Of a DNA stretch of 64,000 nucleotides, positions 27,559 to 35,986 are shown in pieces; the first letter of the stretch is position 1, and each line of letters starts with the position of its first letter. Where the stretch lies: contig NZ_LT671418.1 in NCBI RefSeq assembly GCF_900130075.1, forward strand, positions 3,658,001 to 3,722,000, given 5' to 3'. A model generated the notes under the pieces. That model searched no databases, was not told where the DNA came from, and was given only the letters and a program-made list of their open reading frames with translations. The position numbers and the translations under genes are program-made. Origin of the DNA: Herminiimonas arsenitoxidans (GTDB lineage: Bacteria > Pseudomonadota > Gammaproteobacteria > Burkholderiales > Burkholderiaceae_D).

Positions 27559-28957
27559 GGTTATTCTCCAATTCGCGTACGTCCGAGATGCAACCTGTAA
27601 TGGCGGCAGCAGCAGCCATCGCCGGGCTCATCAGATGGGTACGGCCATCGCGCCCCTGACGTCCTTCAAAATTACGGTTGGTGGTTGATGCACAACGCTC
27701 ACCAGGACTGAGTACGTCATCGTTCATCGCCAGGCACATAGAGCAACCCGGTTGTCGCCATTCAAAACCGGCGTCGATAAAGATATCCGCCAAGCCTTCC
27801 TGTTCTGCCTGGCGACGTACTGTGCCGGAACCCGGCACGATCATCGCGCGCACGCTGGATGCGACATGCTTGCCTTTGACGATGGCTGCGGCGGTACGCA
27901 AATCTTCGATACGTCCGTTGGTGCATGAGCCGATGAAGACGCGATCTATCGGCAAGCCGATAAGCGATGCGCCGGCGGATAGCGCCATGTATTGCAGCGC
28001 GTTGCGTGTGGATTGATCTTCCTGTGTATTTGGAATAGCACCGTTGATAGGAATCGCTTGATCAGGGCTGGTGCCCCAAGTCACATACGGTGCGACTTCG
28101 TCAGCAAGGAAGTGATGTTCAGTCTCAAACGATGCTGCAGCGTCAGAATAAAGTTCAGCCCAATCCGTCATCGCTTTGGAGAATTCTGCGTCGCTGAGTT
28201 CAGGCGCATGAGTCTTGATGTAAGAGAAGGTTGTTGCATCCGGTTGTATCAGTGCTGCGCGTGCGCCAGCTTCAACTGCCATATTGCACAGTGTCATACG
28301 TGCTTCTGCCGACAGCGCTTCTATTGTCGTGCCGCAGAATTCAACCGCGTAGCCACGCGCACCTTGCGCGCCTATGCGGCTGATGATGAGCAAGACCAAA
28401 TCCTTGACTGATGTGCCGACAGGTAACTGACCATCAACGCGTATGCGCATATTGTCGGCAAGTCGATACACCAGTGTTTGCGTCGCGAGGATGTGCTCGA
28501 CTTCAGAAGTGCCGATGCCGAAACCCAATGCACCCAAAGCGCCGTAGGTTGTCGTGTGGCTGTCGCCGCACAGCACTACCATGCCCGGACGTACCCAACC
28601 ATGTTCAGGCGCAATGATGTGTTCGATGCCTTGTTCCGCATCATTCGTGTCCAGCAAGGTGATGCCGAATTCTGTGCAATTTTTTTTGAGGTTGGTCGCT
28701 TGCAGTGCAGAAGGCGGATCGAAGATCACACGCTGTCCCACATTTACTGGATGCGTCGGAATGATGTGAGAGACAACCGCCAGTTGCTGATGTGGCCGCA
28801 AGACGGTACGACCTTTTTCACGCAGTCCCGCAAAAGCTTGCGGGCTGGTGTATTCATTCATGATGTGCAGGTCGACATAGAGCAAAACATGCTGCTCATC
28901 CAGTTTGCTGACTGTATGCGAGTCCACTAGTTTTTGATAAAGCGTGCGCGATGACAT
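27551..28957 (-). CDS. leuC: isopropylmalate dehydratase large subunit (LeuC-like, divergent)
   Basis: A 468-residue 4Fe-4S hydro-lyase large subunit. Cluster ligands are Cys345 (FIGSCTNGRIED), Cys405 and Cys408 (PGCSMCLAMN). CGDSHTTTYGALGALGFGIG, VEFCGTTIEALS and NRNFEGRQGR are strongly LeuC-like. Two segments differ from the classical enzyme as I remember it from E. coli: HIMNEYTSPQAF where HLVHEVTSPQAF is usual, and SCTNGR where SCTNSR is usual. These hint at a paralog with a different substrate. It is followed by leuD with an 8-base overlap and preceded, 18 bp away, by the dehalogenase gene. Confidence 0.85.
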   Translation of the reverse strand: MSSRTLYQKLVDSHTVSKLDEQHVLLYVDLHIMNEYTSPQAFAGLREKGRTVLRPHQQLAVVSHIIPTHPVNVGQRVIFDPPSALQATNLKKNCTEFGITLLDTNDAEQGIEHIIAPEHGWVRPGMVVLCGDSHTTTYGALGALGFGIGTSEVEHILATQTLVYRLADNMRIRVDGQLPVGTSVKDLVLLIISRIGAQGARGYAVEFCGTTIEALSAEARMTLCNMAVEAGARAALIQPDATTFSYIKTHAPELSDAEFSKAMTDWAELYSDAAASFETEHHFLADEVAPYVTWGTSPDQAIPINGAIPNTQEDQSTRNALQYMALSAGASLIGLPIDRVFIGSCTNGRIEDLRTAAAIVKGKHVASSVRAMIVPGSGTVRRQAEQEGLADIFIDAGFEWRQPGCSMCLAMNDDVLSPGERCASTTNRNFEGRQGRDGRTHLMSPAMAAAAAITGCISDVRELENNHV

Positions 28958-28975
28958 GAGAATTTCCAGTGGTAA

Positions 28976-29854
28976 TCAGTTGGCGAGGAAGGGCAGAACT
29001 TCGTCCAGCAAGAGCTGTGGCTCATCTTCCGGTATGTAGTGACCACAATCGAGTGCATGACCGCGCACGTCGCTAGCAAGGAGCTGCCATTCTTCCAGCG
29101 GTTTGAAGCATTGTTCGATCACGCCATGTGCGCCCCACAAAGCGAGCATAGGACATTGAATCTTGTTGCCATCAGCCAGATCCTTGCGCTCATGATCCAG
29201 ATCGATAGTGGCGCTGGCGCGATAGTCTTCGCATATGCCATGTATGGTCGCAGGGTCACGCAGACAGCGCAGGTATTCAGCGTAGGCTTCTGGCGTGAAT
29301 GGCTTCATGCCGGCGCTGCGGCCAGCGATGGTGTGCTTCAGGTATTCCTCTGGATGCGAGTTGACCAGCGTTTCCGGGAAAGGAGTCGGACGTGTCAGGA
29401 AGAACCAGTGGTAGTAAGCGGTGGCAAATGCACGATTGGCTTTTTCATACATCGCCAGTGTCGGTGCGACATCGAGCACGACCAGTTTGGTGATAATTTC
29501 AGGATGATCGAGTGCCATGCGATATGCAACGCGGCCGCCGCGATCATGTGCCATCAGCAGAAACTGGTCGAAACCTAGTTTTGCCATCAGCGCAATCTGA
29601 TCTTCGCCCATTACGCGTTTGGAGTAATTGCTGTGATCTGGCAAGCCGACAGGTTTGTCACTATCGCCGTAACCGCGCAGATCGCTCGCAATGACGGTGA
29701 AATGCTGGGCTAATGTTTCCGCAACCTTGTGCCAAATGACGTGCGTTTGTGGATGGCCGTGCAGCAAAAGTAGGGCAGGGCCGCTGCCGCCTTTTACATA
29801 GGCGATCTTGACGCCGTTCACTTCTGCTGTTTGTCGTTCGAATCCTGGAAACAT
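28976..29854 (-). CDS. fluoroacetate/haloacetate dehalogenase-like alpha/beta hydrolase
   Basis: A 292-residue alpha/beta hydrolase that matches haloacetate dehalogenases residue by residue. Nucleophile Asp104 and Arg105/Arg108 are in AHDRGGRVAYR, with acid Asp128 (VVLDVAPT) and general-base His272 (DCGHYIPEDEP). Halide-pocket His149-Trp150 (YYHWFFL) and Tyr211 (EDYRASA) are also in place; these positions nearly equal those of characterised fluoroacetate dehalogenases. The oxyanion-hole HGHPQTHVIWHKVA is present. No signal peptide. It is the first gene of a unit with leuC-leuD and is divergent from a LysR gene, so the three may process a related set of acids. Natural substrate unknown. Confidence 0.85.
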   Translation of the reverse strand: MFPGFERQTAEVNGVKIAYVKGGSGPALLLLHGHPQTHVIWHKVAETLAQHFTVIASDLRGYGDSDKPVGLPDHSNYSKRVMGEDQIALMAKLGFDQFLLMAHDRGGRVAYRMALDHPEIITKLVVLDVAPTLAMYEKANRAFATAYYHWFFLTRPTPFPETLVNSHPEEYLKHTIAGRSAGMKPFTPEAYAEYLRCLRDPATIHGICEDYRASATIDLDHERKDLADGNKIQCPMLALWGAHGVIEQCFKPLEEWQLLASDVRGHALDCGHYIPEDEPQLLLDEVLPFLAN

Positions 29855-29960
29855 GTCTTGCTCCTTTATTGACCCACTTCTATCTTGGTCTGAATTGTAT
29901 AACTGTTAAACGAGCATATAATTCATCTTTATTGAGTCTATTGTTTCTTTAAATTGAATA

Positions 29961-30875
29961 ATGAATGATCTTTCCGATTTGGCATTTTTCTCGATCCTGG
30001 TAAAGCAGGGCAGTCTGGCTGCTGTGGCTAGAGAGCTGGGCGTGACGCCACCAGCAGTCACCAAGCGCCTGGCCAATCTGGAACAGAGACTGGGCGTGCG
30101 CCTGCTGAATCGCACCACGCGCACCATGAGTGTGACCCATGAAGGCGAGATTTATCTGGCGGAAGGCGCGCGAATACTGTCCGAGATAGAAGAGTTAGAG
30201 CGCACAGTCAGTCGCAGCCGCGCTGTGCCCAAGGGTTTGTTGCGCATCAATGCGACGCTGGGCTTTGGCCGTAAGCACATCGCGCCGGCGGTTTCAGACT
30301 TTATTGAGAAATATCCTGAAATCGAAGTCCAGTTGCAGTTGTCTGATAGACCTCTGAATCTGGCCGATCAAGCCTTCGATGTCGGTATCCGCATCGGTGA
30401 GATGCCGGATGCTCGCATCATCGCGCGCAAGATTGCGTCCAATCGACGCATGTTGTGCGCCGCGCCTTCTTATTTAAAGCGCAACGGCGTGCCTTCCGCA
30501 CCCAAAGATTTGCAAAAGCATCAATGCATAGTCTTGCGCGAGAACGACGCAGCTTATGGCACATGGCATCTGCATCGTGGCAAACGGCAGGAAACCGTCA
30601 AAGTGCGCGGCGTCGTCAGTAGCAATGATGGCGAAACGACTTTGGCCTGGGCGCTGGCCGGTCACGGCATTTTGATGCGTTCGCAATGGGATGTGGCGGC
30701 TTATCTGCGATCCGGGCGTTTGGTTGAAGTGCTGGATGATTGGTTGCTACCGCCATCGGATATCTACGCGGTTTACCCGGAGCGCCTCAATCTCTCCGCC
30801 AAGGTGACGGCTTTTGTCAATTTCATCAGTGAGCGCTTTCAATCCCGTATCGGCGAGCAGGGCGATCCTTGGTAG
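29961..30875 (+). CDS. LysR-family regulator (DmlR-like group)
   Basis: A 304-residue LysR-type regulator. Helix-turn-helix segment [20 protein letters not shown] and [26 protein letters not shown] belong to the large CrgA/DmlR group. The effector domain contains [20 protein letters not shown] and the ending FVNFISERF. The gene is divergent from the dehalogenase-leuCD unit with 106 bp between, so it is the probable regulator of that unit. DmlR-group members often respond to hydroxy-acids, which fits a hydratase target, but this is inference. Confidence 0.9.
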   Translation: MNDLSDLAFFSILVKQGSLAAVARELGVTPPAVTKRLANLEQRLGVRLLNRTTRTMSVTHEGEIYLAEGARILSEIEELERTVSRSRAVPKGLLRINATLGFGRKHIAPAVSDFIEKYPEIEVQLQLSDRPLNLADQAFDVGIRIGEMPDARIIARKIASNRRMLCAAPSYLKRNGVPSAPKDLQKHQCIVLRENDAAYGTWHLHRGKRQETVKVRGVVSSNDGETTLAWALAGHGILMRSQWDVAAYLRSGRLVEVLDDWLLPPSDIYAVYPERLNLSAKVTAFVNFISERFQSRIGEQGDPW

Positions 30876-30958
30876 GGCTTTTTGCCATAACGGCGCAAAC
30901 GTAGGGCTAGTTTGCCGGTAATCGCACAATTTGCCGGTCTGAAGGGCCTCAAATCCTT

Positions 30959-30964
30959 TAAAAT
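30959..30964 (+). promoter_or_regulatory. probable -10 element of ribBA
   Basis: TAAAAT followed by AGCGG, 24 bp before the ribBA ATG. The same TAAAAT-then-GCGG arrangement precedes rpiA and dnaX in this window. No clear -35 hexamer at standard spacing. Confidence 0.45.
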
Positions 30965-30987
30965 AGCGGCCTACTCCGAGATTACCT

Positions 30988-32100
30988 ATGTCCATTTCAA
31001 CTACCCAAGAAATCGTTACAGAATTGCGTGCAGGTCGCATGGTGATTCTGGTCGATGAAGAAGACCGCGAAAACGAAGGCGACCTGGTGCTTGCCGCCGA
31101 GTTCGTCACGCCGGAAGCGATCAATTTCATGGCCAAATTTGGCCGCGGCCTGGTGTGCCTGACATTGACGGAAGAACGTTGCGATCAGCTTGAGCTGACG
31201 ATGATGACGACACGTAATGGCACATCCTACGGTACTAATTTCACGGTATCGATCGAAGCGGCTGAAGGCGTGACGACGGGTATTTCTGCCGCTGACCGCG
31301 CCAAGACCATCCAGGTTGCCGTTGCCAAAAATGCCAAACCTACAGATATCGTGCAGCCGGGTCATATTTTCCCGTTGAAAGCCCAAAAGGGTGGCGTGCT
31401 AATGCGTGCCGGCCATACCGAAGCTGGTTGCGACTTTGCCGAATTGGCTGGCTTGACGCCCGCTGCGGTGATTTGCGAAATCATGAAGGACGACGGCACG
31501 ATGGCGCGTCTGCCGGATTTGATTGAATTTGCAAAAGAACATGATTTGAAGATAGGCACGATAGCCGATCTGATTCACTATCGCAGCCAGAACGAATGCA
31601 TTGTTGATCGCGTTGGTGAACGCACGATGGAGACGGTCTACGGCAGCTTCCGTACCGTTTTGTATCGCGACACGCCTAGCGGCGGCGCACACTTGGCGCT
31701 GGTGCATGGCGATATAGCAACAGATAAAGAAACCTTGGTGCGTGTGCATCAGCCGGTTTCCATCCTGGATTGGCTGGAAACCAAGGCAACGACGCACTCA
31801 TGGAATCTGGCTTCGGCGATGGCTGCCATCAAGCAATCCGAGCGCGGCGTGATGGTCTTGCTCAATTGCGAAGAATCCGCTGATGAATTGTTTGCGCAAT
31901 TTGAGGCATTGGCCAATCCTGATGTGCGTCCACAGCAGCGTGCGGCACACATGGACTTGCGTACCTACGGTATAGGCGCGCAGATCCTGAAGGATTTGTC
32001 GGTCGGCAAGATGAAGCTACTGGCTAATCCGCGCAAGATGCCATCGATGGCAGGTTTCGATCTGGAAGTAACCGGTTATCAGGCAACGCCAGAGAATTGA
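30988..32100 (+). CDS. ribBA: DHBP synthase with degenerate GTP cyclohydrolase II domain (RibBA/RibBX)
   Basis: A 370-residue riboflavin protein. Residues 1 to about 205 are a complete 3,4-dihydroxy-2-butanone-4-phosphate synthase, with the metal/substrate loop [33 protein letters not shown] and KIGTIADLI. The C-terminal half aligns with GTP cyclohydrolase II (ending [15 protein letters not shown] and MKLLANPRK) but lacks the three zinc cysteines: where RibA has RVHSECLTGD and RCDCG, this protein reads [11 protein letters not shown] and THSWNLA. It should therefore make DHBP only, with a separate RibA elsewhere. First gene of ribBA-ribH-nusB-aminotransferase. No FMN riboswitch fits in the 112-bp leader. 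Confidence 0.9.
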   Translation: MSISTTQEIVTELRAGRMVILVDEEDRENEGDLVLAAEFVTPEAINFMAKFGRGLVCLTLTEERCDQLELTMMTTRNGTSYGTNFTVSIEAAEGVTTGISAADRAKTIQVAVAKNAKPTDIVQPGHIFPLKAQKGGVLMRAGHTEAGCDFAELAGLTPAAVICEIMKDDGTMARLPDLIEFAKEHDLKIGTIADLIHYRSQNECIVDRVGERTMETVYGSFRTVLYRDTPSGGAHLALVHGDIATDKETLVRVHQPVSILDWLETKATTHSWNLASAMAAIKQSERGVMVLLNCEESADELFAQFEALANPDVRPQQRAAHMDLRTYGIGAQILKDLSVGKMKLLANPRKMPSMAGFDLEVTGYQATPEN

Positions 32101-32180
32101 GCAGTCGTTCAGTTTTGTTGCAGTTGTACTAAAGAGAATCATTTGAATTAAACGCGCAGTCGCGCAAGAAGGGGAACACC

Positions 32181-32669
32181 ATGACAGTTGGCGCCTACGA
32201 TATGAATTTGGCAGGACAAGGTTTGCGCATTGGTATTGTGCAAGCACGTTTCAATCAAGATGTTTGTCACGGCTTGCTGGCATCATGCCTGGCCGAGTTG
32301 AAACATCTGGGCGTTGAAGACGAAGATGTCTTGCATGTCACGGTGCCTGGCGCACTGGAAATCCCGCTGGCCTTGCGCAAAATGGCAGAAACGCTGCAGT
32401 TCGATGCGTTGATCGCCATTGGTGCTGTCATTCGCGGCGAGACTTATCACTTTGAACTGGTATCGAACGAATCCGGCGCAGGCATCACGCGCGTGGGTCT
32501 CGATTTCGGTTTGCCGATTGCCAATGCAGTATTGACCACCGATACCGATGAGCAGGCTGAAGCGCGTATGGAAGAAAAAGGCGCGGATGCAGCACGCGTA
32601 GCGGTCGAGATGGCGAATCTGACGATCGCGCTGGAAGACTTGGCTGACGCAGCTGATAACCAGGAATAA
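32181..32669 (+). CDS. ribH: 6,7-dimethyl-8-ribityllumazine synthase
   Basis: A 162-residue lumazine synthase condensing DHBP with 5-amino-6-ribitylaminouracil. Motifs: [51 protein letters not shown] (catalytic His in the position of His88) and [14 protein letters not shown]. It follows ribBA by 80 bp and precedes nusB, a conserved order in proteobacteria. RBS AAGGGGAA before ATG. Confidence 0.95.
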   Translation: MTVGAYDMNLAGQGLRIGIVQARFNQDVCHGLLASCLAELKHLGVEDEDVLHVTVPGALEIPLALRKMAETLQFDALIAIGAVIRGETYHFELVSNESGAGITRVGLDFGLPIANAVLTTDTDEQAEARMEEKGADAARVAVEMANLTIALEDLADAADNQE

Positions 32670-32762
32670 TTTTTAGCTGCTGTGTGATTGCAGCATATGT
32701 ATTGTTATTAACCCTTTATGCGCGTTTTGCTTCTATATATGAAGGCGCGCTGTTTGTGAGCC

Positions 32763-33233
32763 ATGACCCAAAAAACCGACCACGCTAATCCGAGCAAAAA
32801 TCGCACGCCGCGCCACCGCGCACGTGAATTTGCCTTGCAAGGCCTGTATCAATGGCTGTTGAATAACGAAGATGTACGCGTGATTGAAACGCATATCCGT
32901 CAAGCCCACGGTTTCGACAAGGCGGATGCCGAGCACTTCGATGCTTTGTTGTACGGCACTGTTAAGCAAGTAACCGAATTGCGCGCTGGCCTGGCACCAC
33001 TGATCGATCGCGAAATCTCGCAATTGTCACCAGTGGAACATGCAGCTTTGCTGATCGGCGCTTTTGAATTGAAGAACCACATCGAGATCCCATACAAAGT
33101 TGTCATTAACGAAGCGGTGGAATTGACCAAATCGTTTGGCGGTATCGACGGACACAAGTATGTAAACGGCGTGCTGGATAAATTTGCCATCGGCGTACGT
33201 GAAGTTGAAATCAACGCCGGACGCAGATCCTGA
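32763..33233 (+). CDS. nusB: transcription antitermination factor NusB
   Basis: A 156-residue all-helical RNA-binding protein that binds boxA with S10 and supports rRNA antitermination. Recognised by [42 protein letters not shown] and [31 protein letters not shown]. The polar N-terminal extension ([12 protein letters not shown]) is common in beta-proteobacterial NusB. It sits 93 bp after ribH as usual. Confidence 0.95.
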   Translation: MTQKTDHANPSKNRTPRHRAREFALQGLYQWLLNNEDVRVIETHIRQAHGFDKADAEHFDALLYGTVKQVTELRAGLAPLIDREISQLSPVEHAALLIGAFELKNHIEIPYKVVINEAVELTKSFGGIDGHKYVNGVLDKFAIGVREVEINAGRRS

Positions 33234-33269
33234 TTCGATAATCTGTTTTTACGCAGTCTGAAAGACCTG

Positions 33270-33329
33270 CCGCCACCTGATCTCCGGTTTCATCAAGCCT
33301 AGCTTGAGACGGATGCAGGTGGCGGTTTT
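33270..33329 (+). terminator. long hairpin with T-tract between nusB and the aminotransferase
   Basis: Outer stem CCGCCACCTG (33270-33279) pairs with CAGGTGGCGG (33316-33325), followed by TTTT. An inner arm includes CAAGC/GCTTG. It lies just before a weak TTG start and could terminate or attenuate readthrough from the rib-nusB operon. Confidence 0.65.
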
Positions 33330-33344
33330 CATTGAGGAATTCGC

Positions 33345-34541
33345 TTGTCTTCGCATCTCACACAACTCGCTTCTCGTCTCGATAACATCGCGCCTTTTCA
33401 TGTCATGGAACTGGCGAAGATGGCGGCCGACCTGGAGCGGCAAGGGCGCCACATCATACACATGGGCATAGGCGAACCGGACTTTACCGCTGCGCAGCCG
33501 GTGATAGAGGCGGCGACACGCGCGATGGCCGAGGGTAAGTTGCAATATACGTCGGCGACTGGCTTGCCGGAATTGCGCGCTGCCATCGCTGAACATTACC
33601 GTGCGGTCTACGGCGTGGAAGTCGCGCCATCGCGCATCATCGTGACGGCTGGCGCATCGGCTGCCTTGCTGCTGGCCTGCGCTGCTTTGGTGGAAAAAGG
33701 CGCGCAAGTGTTGATGTCTGATCCGTCTTATCCGTGTAATCGTCACTTTGTTGCTGCTTTTGATGGTCAGGCGAAGATGATTGCCAGCGGTCCTGAGCAC
33801 CGTTTTCAACTATCCGCCGAAATGGTGGCGCAGAATTGGTGTGAGCAGACGTGCGGCGTCTTGCTGGCATCGCCATCGAATCCGACTGGGACTTCAATCA
33901 CTGAAGATGAGTTGCGTAAGATCGTTGCGACCGTGCGGGAGAAGCAGGGCTTCACCATCGTTGATGAGATTTATAACGGCTTGCGCTATGATGCCGCGCC
34001 GTTCTCTGCCTTGTCCTTGGGTGAAGACGTGATCGTGATCAACAGCTTTTCCAAGTACTTCAATATGACGGGTTGGCGACTCGGCTGGCTGGTGGTGCCA
34101 GAAGCTTTGGTGCAGCCTATCGAGAAGCTGGCGCAAAACCTGTTCATTTGTGCGTCCAGTCTGGCGCAGCACGCAGGATTGGCTTGCTTCGAACCGGCAG
34201 CGCTGGCGATTTATGAAGAGCGTAAGGCAGAGTTTCAACGTCGACGTGACTATATAGTGCCGGCGCTAGAAAGCTTGGGCTTCAAGGTACCGGTGATGCC
34301 GGATGGTGCTTTCTATGTTTACGCCGATTGCAGCGCCTTGTCGGATGATGCGGATCGCATGACGGTGGATATATTGAACGAGGCGGGCGTGGTGATCGTA
34401 CCAGGCTTGGATTTTGGGCCGTCTACGGCGCATCAGTATGTGCGCGTGTCGTATGCGACTTCGATGGAAAACTTGCAGGAAGCGGTGGCGCGAATGCGAA
34501 CCTTCTTCGAAGGACGCGCTGCGCTAAAAGCACAGGCATAA
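33345..34541 (+). CDS. class I/II PLP-dependent aminotransferase
   Basis: A 398-residue aspartate-aminotransferase-fold enzyme. PLP-lysine Lys237 is in INSFSKYFNMTGWRLGW; other motifs are HMGIGEPDF, YTSATGLPELRAAIA, SPSNPTGT, VDEIYNGLRY and the C-terminal YVRVSYA substrate-binding Arg. It resembles the MalY/AAT-Ib-like aminotransferases often annotated as alanine or valine-pyruvate type, so substrate is undetermined. TTG 33345 is chosen because GAGGAA precedes it by 7 nt; the first in-frame ATG (33402) would remove conserved sequence. A hairpin in front suggests attenuated coupling to nusB. Confidence 0.88.
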   Translation: MSSHLTQLASRLDNIAPFHVMELAKMAADLERQGRHIIHMGIGEPDFTAAQPVIEAATRAMAEGKLQYTSATGLPELRAAIAEHYRAVYGVEVAPSRIIVTAGASAALLLACAALVEKGAQVLMSDPSYPCNRHFVAAFDGQAKMIASGPEHRFQLSAEMVAQNWCEQTCGVLLASPSNPTGTSITEDELRKIVATVREKQGFTIVDEIYNGLRYDAAPFSALSLGEDVIVINSFSKYFNMTGWRLGWLVVPEALVQPIEKLAQNLFICASSLAQHAGLACFEPAALAIYEERKAEFQRRRDYIVPALESLGFKVPVMPDGAFYVYADCSALSDDADRMTVDILNEAGVVIVPGLDFGPSTAHQYVRVSYATSMENLQEAVARMRTFFEGRAALKAQA

Positions 34542-34568
34542 AAAAAGGAGCCCTAAGGCTCCTTTTTT
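34541..34568. terminator. bidirectional terminator
   Basis: Perfect 12-bp stem (34541-34552 with 34557-34568), loop CTAA, A-tract on one flank and T-tract on the other. It separates the convergent aminotransferase and transglycosylase genes. Confidence 0.92.
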
Positions 34569-34584
34569 ACGAAGGTGGTTTGTT

Positions 34585-35502
34585 TCACAGTGAAGTGAAT
34601 TTTTCGCCATCTTGTCCGCTGCGAACTTCCAGTGCAGCAGATTTTTCTTGCGGTACTGTTGCTGGCTGAGCTTTTGGCGTAGCGCGGCTTGCCATCGTGG
34701 CAAAGGCCGATACACGTTTGCCGGCTGCAACAGCTTTCAGGCGGTCGTACTCGCCCAGGACTTTGGCACCGTAACCAGCGTCGTTATCCATGGCAGCTGC
34801 GCCCACATAGCGTTTCAAGCCTGCTTCAACCGAGCCGCCGCGTGCGACGTACTCTTTCAGGATCAGGGAGCCGACACGGATGTTGGCAACCGGATTCAAG
34901 GCAGCTTGTGTGCCACCCATTTCAGCAAACTTGTCATGATGCACTTTAGACATGACTTGCATCAGGCCTTGTGCGCCGACCGGGCTTTCCGCAAACGGGT
35001 TAAAGCGCGATTCGATTGCCATCACAGCCAGGATCAACAGCGGATCGAGGTTGATTTCCTTGGCGGTCAAATACGCAGCAGATACCAGCATATTGGTCGC
35101 ATCGTTAGCTACGCGGTAGCGCTTGGAGATCCATTGCGTTACACGTTGCTGCTGGATGTCGGTGCCCAGCATCGCGGTATTGGCTACTGGTGTATCCGAT
35201 TCGACGGCTGCCGAGGCAGGATCGTCCATCAGATTCGCCATAGGCGGCATGTCTTCATCCGATGGTGTGGCAGCTACGGCATCCGAGAACGGCGAGATAG
35301 CCTGGATTTTTTCCGCGACTTCCGGTTTGAAGAACATCAAGGCCAGTGTTGCGATTGCTGTCAGGCCCAGTGCCATCAATGCGTGGCGTGCGGTAGTGAT
35401 GACTTTATTGTTGGTGGTGCGCATTGCATTCGAATGCGCGATCACCTGTCGTGCTGATTGCTTGGCGGCTTTACGCATCGCCGTGTTGATTCGATTTAAC
35501 AT
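34585..35502 (-). CDS. lytic transglycosylase with SLT domain
   Basis: A 305-residue membrane-anchored peptidoglycan lytic transglycosylase. A basic N-terminus precedes one membrane helix (about 40-57, ALMALGLTAIATLALMFF), then a low-complexity linker. The SLT domain follows with catalytic Glu164 in LAVMAIESRFNPFAESPVGAQGLMQVM-type context, the NPVANIRVGSLILKEY repeat and RYVGAAAMDNDAGYGAKVL. The C-terminal tail is disordered. The usual C-terminal tyrosine AYNAG motif is replaced by RYVGAAA, a mild divergence. Active in the periplasm on cell-wall glycan. Confidence 0.9.
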   Translation of the reverse strand: MLNRINTAMRKAAKQSARQVIAHSNAMRTTNNKVITTARHALMALGLTAIATLALMFFKPEVAEKIQAISPFSDAVAATPSDEDMPPMANLMDDPASAAVESDTPVANTAMLGTDIQQQRVTQWISKRYRVANDATNMLVSAAYLTAKEINLDPLLILAVMAIESRFNPFAESPVGAQGLMQVMSKVHHDKFAEMGGTQAALNPVANIRVGSLILKEYVARGGSVEAGLKRYVGAAAMDNDAGYGAKVLGEYDRLKAVAAGKRVSAFATMASRATPKAQPATVPQEKSAALEVRSGQDGEKFTSL

Positions 35503-35986
35503 TAAAAACTCCAGGATTGACGCGGCAAATAGAAGGCTCCACTACAAAACAAAAAAATTATTCTGTAGAACCCTGCACATGCCGTGAATCAGAGAAATCG
35601 TTTGCAGTCGCTTGGCGTACGGCAAACGTCGGAGTTGATTACTTTCAGGGTCGCGCACTATGCAGCGGTGCCCTTGGCAAACAACTTTTTCGGGGAGAAG
35701 GCGAGATGCCTTTTGAAAACACTCCTAAAATGTCATGTGGGACCCCGATCCCGTGAAATGAAGAGTGTTTCTTTTCTGGCCGGTTTGGTGTTCCAATACG
35801 GGGCCTGCTCTTCAAGTTGTGCGGATTGTAGGAGGCGGTTTATATCAAGTCAATACTATAAAAATAGATTTCTATAACTTATAAGTATAACGTTTTTGCC
35901 TCTGAACAAGTAAAAGCCAACAGAATCAAGTACTTGGGTGTTTTCTTTGAATAATCAAGTCCAATGTGCAAAAAGACGAAAAAAAT
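35503..35986. other. 484-bp intergenic region with several hairpins
   Basis: This is the largest unexplained gap in a housekeeping stretch. Hairpins visible by eye: CGTTTGC...GCAAACG (about 35600-35630), AAGGC-GAGAT-GCCTT followed by TT (about 35699-35715), and an outer AAACACTC...GAGTGTTT pair (about 35718-35771) followed by CTTTTC. Short open frames cross it but none has a family-like sequence. The right third is AT-rich and should contain the ubiD promoter. I could not match it to a known RNA. Confidence 0.4.

Noticed and set aside
30876..30987. FMN riboswitch ahead of ribBA
   Set aside because: The leader is only 112 bp and lacks the conserved RFN-element boxes; a promoter-like TAAAAT lies within it.
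34612..35457. 281-codon plus-strand frame opposite the lytic transglycosylase
   Set aside because: Antisense shadow with Cys/His-rich, non-family sequence; the SLT domain on the other strand is clear.
35584..35877. 97-codon plus-strand frame in the gap before ubiD
   Set aside because: No ribosome site, no family resemblance, and it runs through several hairpins.
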